DNA of 64,000 nt from Micromonospora sp. NBC_01796 (GTDB lineage Bacteria > Actinomycetota > Actinomycetes > Mycobacteriales > Micromonosporaceae). Below the pieces are notes generated by a model, which saw nothing but the letters and a program-made list of their open reading frames with translations, was not told where the DNA came from and searched no databases. This document shows positions 32,579 to 40,828 of the stretch, one piece after another. The stretch lies in assembly GCF_035917455.1 (NCBI RefSeq), contig NZ_CP109078.1, forward strand, positions 7,672,001 to 7,736,000, in the 5' to 3' direction. Made by a program: the position numbers and the translations under genes. Position 1 is the stretch's first letter; the number at the start of each line of letters is the position of its first letter.

Positions 32579-33982
32579 CTAACCGAGGTACGACGACAGG
32601 CCACGGGGCAGGTACCGGCCGTGACCGGCCCGCCCGTGGTACGTCCCGTCGGAGACCAGCACCGTGCCCCGGGAGATGACCGTGTCGACCCGACCGGCGA
32701 TCCGGTAACCCTCGTACGCGGAGTGGTCCATGTTCATGTGGTGGGTCTCCACGCTGATCGTGGTCTGCCCGGCCGGGTCGTAGAGGACGATGTCGGCGTC
32801 CGAGCCGGGGGCGATGATGCCCTTGCGCGGGTAGAGGCCGAACATCCGGGCCGGCGTGGTGGAGATCGTCTCGACCCAGCGCTCCAGCGACAGCTTGCCG
32901 TCGACCACACCCTGGTAGACCAGGTCGACCCGGTGCTCGACGCCGCCGATCCCGTTCGGGATCTTCGAGAAGTCGCCGAGGCCGAGTTCCTTCTGGTCCT
33001 TGAAGCAGAACGGGCAGTGGTCGGTGGAGACGATGGCCAGGTCGTTGGCACGCAGTCCGCGCCACAGGTCGCGGCGGTGCGACTCGTGTCCGCTGCGCAG
33101 CGGGGTGGAGCAGACCCACTTGGCCCCCTCGAAGCCCGGCGCGCCGAGCTGCTCCTCCAGGGTCAGGTAGAGGTACTGCGGGCAGGTTTCGGCGAAGACG
33201 TTGCGTCCGGCGTCGCGGGCCGCCGCGACCTGTTCGAGTGCCTCGCTGGCGGACAGGTGCACGATGTAGAGCGGGCAGTCGCGGGCCACCTCGGCCAACC
33301 GGATCGCCCGGTGGGTCGCCTCCGCCTCCAGCACCGCCGGCCGGGTCAGTCCGTGGTGGATCGGATCGGTGTCGCCCCGGGCCAGGGACTGCTGCACGAG
33401 GACGTCGATCGCGATCCCGTTCTCGGCGTGCATCATGACCATCGAGCCGTTCTCCCGGGCCCGCTGCATCGCCCGCAGGATCTGGCCGTCGTCGGAGTAG
33501 AACACCCCCGGGTACGCCATGAACAGCTTGAAGCTGGTGATCCCCTCGTCCGCGACGAGCTGGTCCATCGCCTTGAGCGAGTCGTCGTCGACCCCGCCGA
33601 GGATCATGTGGAAGGCGTAGTCGACGTGACAGTTGCCGGCCGCCTTCGCGTGCCAGGCGGCCAACCCGTCCTGGACCACCTCACCGGTCCGCTGCACCGC
33701 GAAGTCGATGATCGTGGTGGTGCCGCCGTACGCCGCCGCACGGGTCCCGGTGTCGAACGTGTCGGAGGCGTTCGTGCCACCGAACGGCAGTTCCATGTGC
33801 GTGTGCGCGTCGATGCCGCCGGGGATGACGTACCGCCCGGTGGCGTCGATGACCTCGTGGTCGCCGTCCGGCGCCCGTCCCGGCGCGAACAGGGCGGCGA
33901 TCGTCTCGCCCTCGACCAGGACGTCCGCGCGGTGCGCCCCGGTGGGGCCGATCACGGTTCCGCCGGTGATCAGCAGTGCCAT
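32579..33982 (-). CDS. Dihydropyrimidinase/hydantoinase
   Basis: A 467-residue amidohydrolase of the dihydropyrimidinase group that opens the ring of dihydrouracil, dihydrothymine or hydantoins. The metal site residues are H60 and H62 in DAHTHMEL, the carbamylated lysine K152 in SFKLFMAYPG, histidines in MHAENG and IVHLSASEAL, and the aspartate in STDHCPF. Length and order are standard. The ATG at 33982 is used, the upstream in-frame 21 residues being arginine-rich. It follows the beta-ureidopropionase gene by 75 bases and precedes the semialdehyde dehydrogenase gene by 22, so it takes the first hydrolytic step of the encoded pathway. Confidence 0.95.
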   Translation of the reverse strand: MALLITGGTVIGPTGAHRADVLVEGETIAALFAPGRAPDGDHEVIDATGRYVIPGGIDAHTHMELPFGGTNASDTFDTGTRAAAYGGTTTIIDFAVQRTGEVVQDGLAAWHAKAAGNCHVDYAFHMILGGVDDDSLKAMDQLVADEGITSFKLFMAYPGVFYSDDGQILRAMQRARENGSMVMMHAENGIAIDVLVQQSLARGDTDPIHHGLTRPAVLEAEATHRAIRLAEVARDCPLYIVHLSASEALEQVAAARDAGRNVFAETCPQYLYLTLEEQLGAPGFEGAKWVCSTPLRSGHESHRRDLWRGLRANDLAIVSTDHCPFCFKDQKELGLGDFSKIPNGIGGVEHRVDLVYQGVVDGKLSLERWVETISTTPARMFGLYPRKGIIAPGSDADIVLYDPAGQTTISVETHHMNMDHSAYEGYRIAGRVDTVISRGTVLVSDGTYHGRAGHGRYLPRGLSSYLG

Positions 33983-34057
33983 CTCCCGCTCCTCCCGTTC
34001 GTTTCGATCGACACGACGCCGGGCTCCGACCTGCCGGAGGCGCACGGCCCCGGAGGG

Positions 34058-34897
34058 CTACGGCTGTACGAGTCCCTGGTAGGCGTCGGGGCGCCGGTCC
34101 CGGTAGAAGGCCCAACGGTCACGTACCTCGGCGAGCAGCCCGAGGTCGAGATCGCGCACGATCAGCTCCGGCTGGTACGCGTCACCGACCGCGCCGACGA
34201 ACTTGCCCTCGGGGTCGACGAAGTACGAGGTGCCGTAGAAGTCGTTGTCGCCGAGGTTCTCGATACCGGTCCGGTTGATCGCACCGATGAAATATTCGTT
34301 CGCGACCGCCGAGGCCGGTTGCTCCAATTGCCACAGGTACGACGAAAGGCCCCGACTCGTCGCCGACGGGTTGAACACGATCGTCGCGCCGGCCAACCCG
34401 AGTGCCCGCCAGCCCTCCGGGAAATGCCGGTCGTAGCAGATGTAGACGCCGATCCGGCCGACCGCGGTGTCGAAGGTCGGGAAGCCGAGGTTTCCGGGAC
34501 GGAAGTAGAACTTCTCCCAGAAGCCGTGCACCTGCGGAATGTGCGTCTTGCGGTACTTGCCGAGGTAACTGCCGTCGGCGTCGACCACGGCCGCGGTGTT
34601 GTAGAGCACGCCCGGCTGCTCCTGCTCGTACATCGGCAGGACCATCACCAGGCCGAGTTCGGCGGCGAGGGCCTGGAACCGCTCCGTGGTCGGGCCCGGG
34701 ATCGACTCGGCGTACGCGTAGTAGCCCGGGTCCTGCACCTGGCAGAAGTACGGACCGTAGAAGAGTTCCTGGAAACAGATGACCTGGGCTCCCTGGGCGG
34801 CCGCCTGGCGGGCGTACTCCTCGTGGGCCTTGATCATTGACTCTTTGTCCCCGGTCCAGTTCGTCTGCACCAGGGCGGCGCGGATGCTGTCGGCCAC
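34058..34897 (-). CDS. Beta-ureidopropionase / N-carbamoyl-amino-acid amidohydrolase (nitrilase superfamily)
   Basis: A 279-residue nitrilase-superfamily enzyme with the catalytic triad E44 (CFQELFYGPYF), K117 (YRKTHIPQ) and C154 (YICYDRHFPEG). The close match of these motifs to beta-ureidopropionase/N-carbamoylputrescine amidase suggests it cleaves N-carbamoyl-beta-alanine to beta-alanine, CO2 and ammonia. The operon supports this, since dihydropyrimidinase provides its substrate. The GTG at 34897 is chosen because GGAGG is seven bases upstream; an in-frame GTG at 34951 would add 18 residues unlike the family. It is the first gene of the eight-gene operon. Confidence 0.93.
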   Translation of the reverse strand: MADSIRAALVQTNWTGDKESMIKAHEEYARQAAAQGAQVICFQELFYGPYFCQVQDPGYYAYAESIPGPTTERFQALAAELGLVMVLPMYEQEQPGVLYNTAAVVDADGSYLGKYRKTHIPQVHGFWEKFYFRPGNLGFPTFDTAVGRIGVYICYDRHFPEGWRALGLAGATIVFNPSATSRGLSSYLWQLEQPASAVANEYFIGAINRTGIENLGDNDFYGTSYFVDPEGKFVGAVGDAYQPELIVRDLDLGLLAEVRDRWAFYRDRRPDAYQGLVQP

Positions 34898-34938
34898 GGT
34901 CGTTCCTCCCTCGGGTGTTTCCGGGTGGATGGCGTAGG

Positions 34939-34967
34939 ACCTTAGTGACACTTGCCGGGGTGGACAA
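34939..34967 (-). promoter_or_regulatory. Candidate promoter of the pyrimidine operon
   Basis: On the minus strand, TTGTCC (34967-34962) and TAAGGT (34944-34939) are separated by exactly 17 bases and would place the transcript start about 35 bases before the GTG at 34897. Matches to the -35/-10 consensus are partial. Confidence 0.35.
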
Positions 34968-35120
34968 TGGCCAATCTGTTACATGCTTGTTCGGAGAAAT
35001 GACACGCTGCAATTGATCATCGTCGCGGGGATACCCGCGTTCACCTCGGCAGGTTAAGATCGGCACCCGCGGCGGAGGGAGAGCCGATGGCACCGGTGGT
35101 CACGGCCATGAGCCGCAGCG

Positions 35121-35501
35121 TCACTCGCCCTCGCGCTCCGCGAACACCGCCAGGGCAACCTGGTACGTGTCGAAGGCGCGGGCCGCACCCGCGTACGCCT
35201 CCAGGTGCACGAAGAGGTCGACGATCTGGTCCTTGGTGACGCCGACGTTCAGCGCGATCCGCAGTTGTCCGCGCAGGGGTTCGTGGGTGCCCAGCGTGGC
35301 GGCGATCGCGACGGAGACCAGCGCCCGGCTCCGGTCGTCGAGGGCGGTCCTGGTCCAGGAGTCACCGAAGGTGTGGGCGGTGGCCAGGGCACGGAAGTCC
35401 GCGCCCGAGGCCGGCTCGCCTGGGCCCATGGGAATCACCAACGGTGTACCGAGGAGGCGTTCTGCGTTGTCGAGGGCGCGCTGTTGTGCCTGCTCGTCCA
35501 C
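35121..35501 (-). CDS. Carboxymuconolactone decarboxylase-family protein
   Basis: A 126-residue all-helical protein of the CMD/AhpD-like superfamily. DDRSRALVSVAIAATLGTHEPLRGQLRIALNVGVTKDQIVDLFVHLEAYAG is the core and resembles PcaC-type proteins. There is no CxxC, so a peroxiredoxin-like redox role is unlikely, in contrast to the AhpD-like protein at 38159-38644. The GTG at 35501 has GGAGGAG eight bases upstream, and the longer frame is rejected. It lies 223 bases upstream of the pyrimidine operon on the same strand and could be separately transcribed. Substrate unknown; the name does not imply true muconolactone decarboxylation. Confidence 0.82.
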   Translation of the reverse strand: MDEQAQQRALDNAERLLGTPLVIPMGPGEPASGADFRALATAHTFGDSWTRTALDDRSRALVSVAIAATLGTHEPLRGQLRIALNVGVTKDQIVDLFVHLEAYAGAARAFDTYQVALAVFAEREGE

Positions 35502-35707
35502 GTCGCACTCCTCCAGCCCTGCTCGCCGGCCCGGCGGCCCCGCCGTCGCTACGCCGATAATCACCCGATTTCCCGGAACATGGGGCGGTTACCCGCAAAT
35601 GGCGGCCGTCGGGGGCGACACTTGAGCAAAGGAAAGTTACCTGCTTCAATGCGGTGGGAGCACCGGGCCGTCATACCTATCACCCAGCACCGTGACGGGA
35701 GACGACC

Positions 35708-36865
35708 ATGCTCCGCAAACCCCTCGGTCAGGCCGTACTGGCCACGCTGGCCGTACTGATCGGGCTCGCGATCGCGACGCCCACCCTTCCGGCCGCCTCC
35801 GCGCCGGTCACCGCCCTCGCCCCGGTCAGGATCATGCCGCTCGGCGACTCGATCACCGGCTCGCCCGGCTGCTGGCGGTCCATGCTCTGGAACAGGCTCC
35901 AGAGCACCGGCTACACCAACGTCGACTTCGTCGGCACGCTCGGCCCGCAGGGCTGCGGACAGCCGTACGACGGCGAGAACGAGGGCCACGGCGGGGCTCT
36001 GGTGACCAACGTGGCCAACCAGAACCAGTTGCCCGCCTGGCTGTCGGCCACCCGACCGGACATCGTGCTGATGCACTTCGGCACGAACGACGTCTGGAGC
36101 AACGTCGCACCGGCGACCATCCTCACCGCGTACGGCAAGCTGGTCGACCAGATGCGGGCCAGCAACCCGGCGATGAGGGTCCTGGTTGCCAAGATCATCC
36201 CGATGGCGCCGAGCACCTGCGCGGAGTGCGGCCAGCGGGTGGTCGCCCTGAACGACGCCATCCCCGGCTGGGCCGCCGCGAAGAGCACCACCGCGTCACC
36301 GGTCGTGGTGGTGGACCAGTGGACCGGTTTCAGCACCGGCAGTGACACCTACGACGGGGTGCACCCGAACGCCGCGGGCGACCAGAAGATGTCCGACCGC
36401 TGGTACCCGGCGCTGACCGCCGCGCTCAACGGCGTCACCCCGACGACGAGCCCGACCGCCACCCCGACACCCACCCGTACGCCCACGGCGAGCCCGACTC
36501 CGACCCGTACCCCGACAACCGGGCCACCGACCACCCCGCCGCCGACAACAACCGCACCCCCGATCGGCGGCTGCACCGCGACGTACCGGGTGATCGGGCA
36601 GTGGCAGGGCGGCTTCCAGGCCGAGGTGACCGTACGCAACGGGAGCACCGGGGTCTTCGCCGGTTGGGCCGCCTCCTGGAGCTTCGGTTCCGGTCAGCAG
36701 GTCAGCCAGGCGTGGAACACCACGCTGACCCAGTCCGGGACGAACGTGTCGGCTCGCAACGTGGGCTGGAACGGCAACCTGGCGCCGGGAGCGACGGCAA
36801 CGTTCGGTTTCCTCGCGAGTTGGAACGGCTCGAACCCCGTACCGACGGTCACCTGCACCGCCTGA
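35708..36865 (+). CDS. Secreted SGNH esterase with CBM2 domain
   Basis: A 385-residue secreted modular enzyme. A Sec signal peptide spans residues 1-32. The SGNH/GDSL-type esterase domain (about 40-225) has the blocks PLGDSITGS (nucleophile serine), GTNDVWSN and DGVHPN, and resembles CE3-type acetylxylan esterases that remove acetyl groups from plant polysaccharides. A Thr-Pro-rich linker (about 245-285) leads to a C-terminal CBM2 cellulose-binding module (about 289-385, GCTATYRVIGQW, GWAASWSF, SQAWNTTLTQSG). It is exported and likely works on cellulose-bound hemicellulose. The gene stands alone and ends near a hairpin shared with the convergent sigma-factor gene. Confidence 0.92.
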   Translation: MLRKPLGQAVLATLAVLIGLAIATPTLPAASAPVTALAPVRIMPLGDSITGSPGCWRSMLWNRLQSTGYTNVDFVGTLGPQGCGQPYDGENEGHGGALVTNVANQNQLPAWLSATRPDIVLMHFGTNDVWSNVAPATILTAYGKLVDQMRASNPAMRVLVAKIIPMAPSTCAECGQRVVALNDAIPGWAAAKSTTASPVVVVDQWTGFSTGSDTYDGVHPNAAGDQKMSDRWYPALTAALNGVTPTTSPTATPTPTRTPTASPTPTRTPTTGPPTTPPPTTTAPPIGGCTATYRVIGQWQGGFQAEVTVRNGSTGVFAGWAASWSFGSGQQVSQAWNTTLTQSGTNVSARNVGWNGNLAPGATATFGFLASWNGSNPVPTVTCTA

Positions 36866-36920
36866 ACCCATGACCGTTGCCGGTTGAGGGTACGAAACAC
36901 GAACGGTCACGACAGCACGG

Positions 36921-36949
36921 ACGGCCCGGACCTTGATGGTTCGGGCCGT
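36921..36949. terminator. Bidirectional terminator hairpin
   Basis: ACGGCCCGGACC and GGTTCGGGCCGT form a 12-bp stem (one G-T type pair) with a 5-base loop, midway between the convergent esterase and ECF41 sigma-factor genes. Confidence 0.6.
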
Positions 36950-37011
36950 TGTCGCTGACCGGTCGACCGCACGGTTCCGACCCGACCAACCTCGCTTCCG
37001 AGACCCAGGAG

Positions 37012-37953
37012 TCAGCGGCGCAGGGCGGTCTCCCGCTCCATGTGCGACAACTTCTCCGGGTTGCGCACCGCGTAGATGCCGGTGACGAGGCCGTCGTCGA
37101 TGCGCACCGCGAGAACGCTGTCGATCTCGCCGTCGATCCGGAGAATCAACGCCGGACAGCCGTTGACCTGCGCCGGCCGCAGCGACGCCAGGGCCGCGAC
37201 CCTGGGCAGCCCGGCGGCGAGTACGCGGGCCACCCGGTCGGCGCCCACGATGGGCCTCGGCACGGCCTGCTTGACTCCGCCACCGTCACCGAGAAGAACA
37301 ACATCGGGTGCGAGGATGTCGAGCAGACGTTGCAGGTCACCCGTTTCGGTGGCCCGCTGGAACGCCTCCAGCGCGTTCCGGGTCTCGGCCGGGGTGACGA
37401 CTCCGCGCGGTCGGCGCGCCGCGACGTGTGCCCGTGCCCGGTGGGCGATCTGGCGGACCGTTGCCGCGCTCTTGTCCACGGCTTCCGCGATCTCGTCGTA
37501 CCCGAGGTCGAACACCTCGCGCAGGACGAACACCGCCCGCTCGGTGGGCGTGAGGGTCTCCAGCACCAGCAGCATCGCCATCGAGACGCTCTCGGCCAAC
37601 TCGACGTCCTCGGCCACGTCGGGCGCGGTGAGCAGCGGCTCGGGCAGCCAGGAGCCGACGTAGGACTCCCTGCGGCGGCCGAGCGTACGCAGCCGGACGA
37701 GTGCCTGACGGGTGGTGATCCGGACCAGGTAGGCCCGCTGGTCCCGTACGGTGTCGAGGTCGACGCCCGCCCACCGCAGCCAGGTCTCCTGGATGACGTC
37801 CTCCGCGTCGGCGGCCGAGCCGAGCATCTCGTAGGCGACGGTGAACAGCAGGTTGCGGTGGGCGAGGAACGCCTCGGTGGCCGGGTCCGGACGGTCGTCG
37901 CGGCTGCCGCCCCGGCCGCGATCGTCGGCTGCGGTTCGCGACGTGCCGGTCAT
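37012..37953 (-). CDS. ECF41-type RNA polymerase sigma factor
   Basis: A 313-residue ECF sigma factor of the SigJ/ECF41 type. Sigma-2 is near residues 25-90 (HRNLLFTVAYEMLGSAADAEDVIQETWLRW), sigma-4 near 130-190 (LTPTERAVFVLREVFDLGYDEIAEAVDKSAATVRQI), and a SnoaL-like C-terminal domain near 205-313 carries the ECF41 hallmarks DGGG and NPEKL. In ECF41 the C-terminal domain controls activity, and no separate anti-sigma is needed. ECF41 genes usually neighbour a carboxymuconolactone-decarboxylase/oxidoreductase/epimerase (COE) gene and drive it; the divergent AhpD-like gene fits that role. The ATG at 37953 is preferred to 38043. Confidence 0.92.
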   Translation of the reverse strand: MTGTSRTAADDRGRGGSRDDRPDPATEAFLAHRNLLFTVAYEMLGSAADAEDVIQETWLRWAGVDLDTVRDQRAYLVRITTRQALVRLRTLGRRRESYVGSWLPEPLLTAPDVAEDVELAESVSMAMLLVLETLTPTERAVFVLREVFDLGYDEIAEAVDKSAATVRQIAHRARAHVAARRPRGVVTPAETRNALEAFQRATETGDLQRLLDILAPDVVLLGDGGGVKQAVPRPIVGADRVARVLAAGLPRVAALASLRPAQVNGCPALILRIDGEIDSVLAVRIDDGLVTGIYAVRNPEKLSHMERETALRR

Positions 37954-37991
37954 GAGGGGCTCCTCTTCACGTTCGACTGGGTCACCCACCA

Positions 37992-38018
37992 GACACCGGG
38001 GACCGTCGTCCTGTGACA
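37992..38018 (-). promoter_or_regulatory. Candidate ECF41 promoter of the sigma-factor gene
   Basis: On the minus strand TGTCACA (38018-38012), 16 bases, then TGTC (37995-37992), 38 bases before the sigma-factor ATG. This matches the ECF41 motif as I remember it (TGTCACA-N16-CGTC) at all but one base, and implies autoregulation. Confidence 0.65.
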
Positions 38019-38074
38019 CCGGGACGCTACCGATGTTCGTCACCTGTCGGTGGCACTCGTCACGTCCCCGGTGC

Positions 38075-38101
38075 TGTCACAGGGCCCGTGCCGCCGGCAT
38101 C
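38075..38101 (+). promoter_or_regulatory. Candidate ECF41 promoter of the AhpD-like gene
   Basis: TGTCACA (38075-38081), exactly 16 bases, then CATC (38098-38101), upstream of the AhpD-like ATG at 38159. It has the same perfect -35 element and spacing as the minus-strand copy. Confidence 0.65.
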
Positions 38102-38158
38102 TCGTGTTCGTCAAGTGCTGCGACAGCACCCGCGACACCACGAGTGAGGACGGAAGTC

Positions 38159-38644
38159 ATGGAACCCCGCATCGACCTGTTCAGCAACGAGATCGGCGCC
38201 AAGTTCGCCAAGCGGTTCGCCAACGCCGGCCTGGTGATCGTCCAGTCGCCCCTGCCGAAGGCCACCCAGGAACTGGTAAGCCTGCGCGCCAGCCAGATCA
38301 ACGGCTGCGGTTGGTGCATCGACATGCACACCAAGGAGGCCACGGCCGCCGGGGAGAGCGCGGTCCGGCTCCACCTGGTGGCCGCCTGGCGCGAGTCCAC
38401 CGTGTTCACCGAGGCCGAGCGGGCCGCCCTGGCACTGGCCGAGGAGGGCACCCGGCTCGCCGACGCCCACCAGGGCGTGTCCGACGAGACCTGGGACCAG
38501 GTACGCAAGCACTACGACGACGACCAGACCGCCGCGCTGGTCGCCCTGGTTGCCCTGATCAACGCGGCCAACCGGCTCGCCGTGATCGTGCACCAGAGGG
38601 GCGGCTCCTACGAGCCCGGCCTGTTCGCCGCGTTCAACCGGTAG
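38159..38644 (+). CDS. AhpD-like/carboxymuconolactone decarboxylase-family protein, ECF41 target
   Basis: A 161-residue alkylhydroperoxidase D-like protein. The reactive motif CGWCIDMH carries C50, C53 and H57, as in AhpD-type reductases, within an otherwise helical CMD fold. It lies divergent from the ECF41 sigma-factor gene and is therefore the expected COE-type target. Family knowledge suggests a peroxide- or thiol-linked redox role, but ECF41 partners are rarely characterised. GAGGACGGAAGTC precedes the ATG. A double hairpin follows the stop. The motif with its intact cysteines separates it from the other CMD-family protein at 35121-35501, which has none. Confidence 0.9.
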   Translation: MEPRIDLFSNEIGAKFAKRFANAGLVIVQSPLPKATQELVSLRASQINGCGWCIDMHTKEATAAGESAVRLHLVAAWRESTVFTEAERAALALAEEGTRLADAHQGVSDETWDQVRKHYDDDQTAALVALVALINAANRLAVIVHQRGGSYEPGLFAAFNR

Positions 38645-38698
38645 ACGGGCGAATCTCGCACGCCAGCGTGCTTCCGCCCGGCGCGTGAGATTCGGCCC

Positions 38699-38733
38699 GG
38701 CCCGGCCCGGGAACGATCGATCCGGGCCGGGCC
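38699..38733. terminator. Strong hairpin after AhpD-like gene
   Basis: A perfect 12-bp stem (GGCCCGGCCCGG / CCGGGCCGGGCC) with an 11-base loop, preceded at 38651-38693 by a weaker imperfect hairpin (GAATCTC / GAGATTC). It lies 54 bases after the AhpD-like stop and 34 bases before the S9 peptidase start, so it may end one transcript or sit in the leader of the next. Confidence 0.55.
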
Positions 38734-38767
38734 CGCGCAGGCGGGCGATGATCGATACTGTGCCCCG

Positions 38768-40693
38768 GTGGCCCATACACAGCTCACCGCCGAGTTGGTG
38801 GTCGACGGTCGTGCTCCGCGCACACCGGCGCTGTCGCCGGACGGCAGGTGGGTCGCCTACGTGGTCGCACCGGGCGGGCAGGCCGGTGATCATCCCGTCA
38901 GCGAACTCTGGGTGGCCGCCGCCGACGGGACAGGGTCGCCCCGACGATTGACCTCGGGAGAGGCGCACGATTCGGCGCCAAGATGGGCCGCGGACTCGGT
39001 GGTGGTCTACTTCCTCTCCGACCGGGCCGAGCGTGGCACGGCGCAGGTACACCGGGTCGGGCTGGTCGACGGTGTGGTGCAGGCGCTCACGTCCTGGTCC
39101 GGTGGAGTGTCGGGTCACCTCCCGCTGGCCGATCCCGACCTGGTCGTCGTGATCGCGGCCGACGAACCGTCGGCCGAGGACGAACGTCGGGCCAGGGAAC
39201 GCGACGACGCCCGGGTGTGGGGCGAACGCGTACGCCCGGACCGGCTGCGCCTGCTCGACGTGCGGAGCCGGGAGGTCCGGACACCGGACGGGTTCGGGAA
39301 TCGCCATGTCGTCGAGGTGGCCCGACGGCCCGACGACGGAACGCTGGCGGTCCTCACCTGGTCGACCCCGGACGTGGACCCGGGCCTGGTCGATCCCGGT
39401 CTCCACCTGCTCGACCCGGACGGTGGCGGGACACGCGACCTCGGCCCGGCCGCCGCGGACGCGTCGTCGCTCGTCTGGTGGTCCGCGGACGACGGCTGGC
39501 ACCTGGCGTATGTCGCGAAGACCCCACCCACCCTGGTGGGCGGACACGCGGTCCTCGACGTCGCCGTGCCGGTGAGCGGGCCGGTGGGCGAGCACCGCAA
39601 CCTGACCGCCGGCCTGACCTGCTGCCCGATCCACCTGGTCCAGGTCGACACCGGTCCGCCGCTGGCTCTGGTCGCCGACGGGCTCGACACCGCGATCCAC
39701 CGGCTCGATCCGGTCGGGCCCGACTTCGTCGAGGTGTACCGGGTCCACGGCCTCGCCATGTCGTTGACCACGAACCGGCACGGTGACGCCGTCGCGGCGG
39801 TGCTCAGCACGTCCTACGAGCCGCAGAACGTCCACGCCGGTCCCACTCGCGGGCCGCTGACGAGGCTGACCGACCTCAGGCCCGAACTCCGGGACATCCG
39901 TTGGGGTGTCCAGGAGCGCCTGTCGTACGAGGCATCGGACGGGCTGACCCTCGACGGCCTGCTGATCCTGCCCGCCGGCCGGTCCCGCGAGGACGGGCCC
40001 TTTCCACTGGTGACACTGGTCCACGGCGGCCCGTACGACCGGCACGACGACCGGCTCAAGCTCGGCTGGTTCCCGTCCGGCCAGGGCCTCGCGACCGCCG
40101 GCTACGCCGTGTTCCTGCCGAACCCGCGCGGTGGCAAGGGTCACGGCCACGACTTCGCGGTACGCGTCGCCGGTGCGGTCGGCCTCGAGGAGTGGACCGA
40201 CATCTGCGCCGGAATCGACCTGCTCGTCGCCGACGGCGTCGCCGATCCCGACCGGCTGGGCATCGGCGGCTGGAGCCACGGCGGGTTCATGGCCGCATGG
40301 GCGGTCGGGCAGACCGACCGGTTCAGGGCCGCCGTGATGGGAGCCGGAATCAGCGACTGGGGAATGCTCGCCGCGACCGGGGAGGAGGGGCCGTTCGAGT
40401 CCGCCCTGGGCGGCAGCAGCGGCTGGGAAGGAACGGGTCCGCACCGCCACGACCGGCTCAGCCCGATCTCGTACGCGTCCGGGGTCCGCACGCCGGTGCT
40501 GATCCTGCACGGCGAGGACGACACGAACGTTCCGGTGTCACAGGCGGAGTTCTTCCACCGCGCGCTACGCAGGTTCGGCGTCGAGCACACGTACGTCGTA
40601 TATCCCCGCGAGGGTCACCGGATCCGCGAGCGCAACCACCAGCTCGACGTGCTCCGCCGCACCCGGGCCTGGTTCGACCGGTGGCTCGGATGA
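38768..40693 (+). CDS. S9-family prolyl oligopeptidase-type peptidase
   Basis: A 641-residue cytoplasmic serine peptidase with an N-terminal beta-propeller-like region (residues about 15-360, TPALSPDGRWVAYVV and WTOL-like repeats) and a C-terminal alpha/beta-hydrolase domain. The nucleophile is S503 in GIGGWSHGGFM, the acid is in ILHGEDDTNVPV and the histidine in YPREGHRI. Such enzymes clip short peptides, often after proline or with acylaminoacyl specificity; the exact specificity is not readable. The GTG start at 38768 is 67 bases after the hairpin. It ends close to a strong hairpin shared with the convergent LPMO gene. Confidence 0.92.
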   Translation: MAHTQLTAELVVDGRAPRTPALSPDGRWVAYVVAPGGQAGDHPVSELWVAAADGTGSPRRLTSGEAHDSAPRWAADSVVVYFLSDRAERGTAQVHRVGLVDGVVQALTSWSGGVSGHLPLADPDLVVVIAADEPSAEDERRARERDDARVWGERVRPDRLRLLDVRSREVRTPDGFGNRHVVEVARRPDDGTLAVLTWSTPDVDPGLVDPGLHLLDPDGGGTRDLGPAAADASSLVWWSADDGWHLAYVAKTPPTLVGGHAVLDVAVPVSGPVGEHRNLTAGLTCCPIHLVQVDTGPPLALVADGLDTAIHRLDPVGPDFVEVYRVHGLAMSLTTNRHGDAVAAVLSTSYEPQNVHAGPTRGPLTRLTDLRPELRDIRWGVQERLSYEASDGLTLDGLLILPAGRSREDGPFPLVTLVHGGPYDRHDDRLKLGWFPSGQGLATAGYAVFLPNPRGGKGHGHDFAVRVAGAVGLEEWTDICAGIDLLVADGVADPDRLGIGGWSHGGFMAAWAVGQTDRFRAAVMGAGISDWGMLAATGEEGPFESALGGSSGWEGTGPHRHDRLSPISYASGVRTPVLILHGEDDTNVPVSQAEFFHRALRRFGVEHTYVVYPREGHRIRERNHQLDVLRRTRAWFDRWLG

Positions 40694-40742
40694 CCCCGAC
40701 GAGCAGCCCGTCCGCCGGCACCGCGACCGCCGGGGCGGACGA

Positions 40743-40782
40743 GGGCGGGGCGCCAACCGGTTGAACCGGTGACACCCCGCCC
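40743..40782. terminator. Nested bidirectional terminator hairpin
   Basis: GGGCGGGG (40743-40750) pairs with CCCCGCCC (40775-40782), enclosing a second perfect stem ACCGGTT-G-AACCGGT (40756-40770). It lies between the convergent peptidase and LPMO genes and should terminate both. Confidence 0.65.
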
Positions 40783-40828
40783 CGTTACACCCTCCGCCAC
40801 GACTGCGGGAGGTCCCGTCGTCGGTGGC

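Noticed and set aside
32198-34840. 880-codon open frame on the plus strand
   Set aside because: Antisense to dihydropyrimidinase and beta-ureidopropionase genes with complete active sites; typical GC-rich shadow frame.
38111-40510. 799-codon open frame on the minus strand
   Set aside because: Antisense to the AhpD-like and S9 peptidase genes; composition and lack of motifs indicate a shadow.
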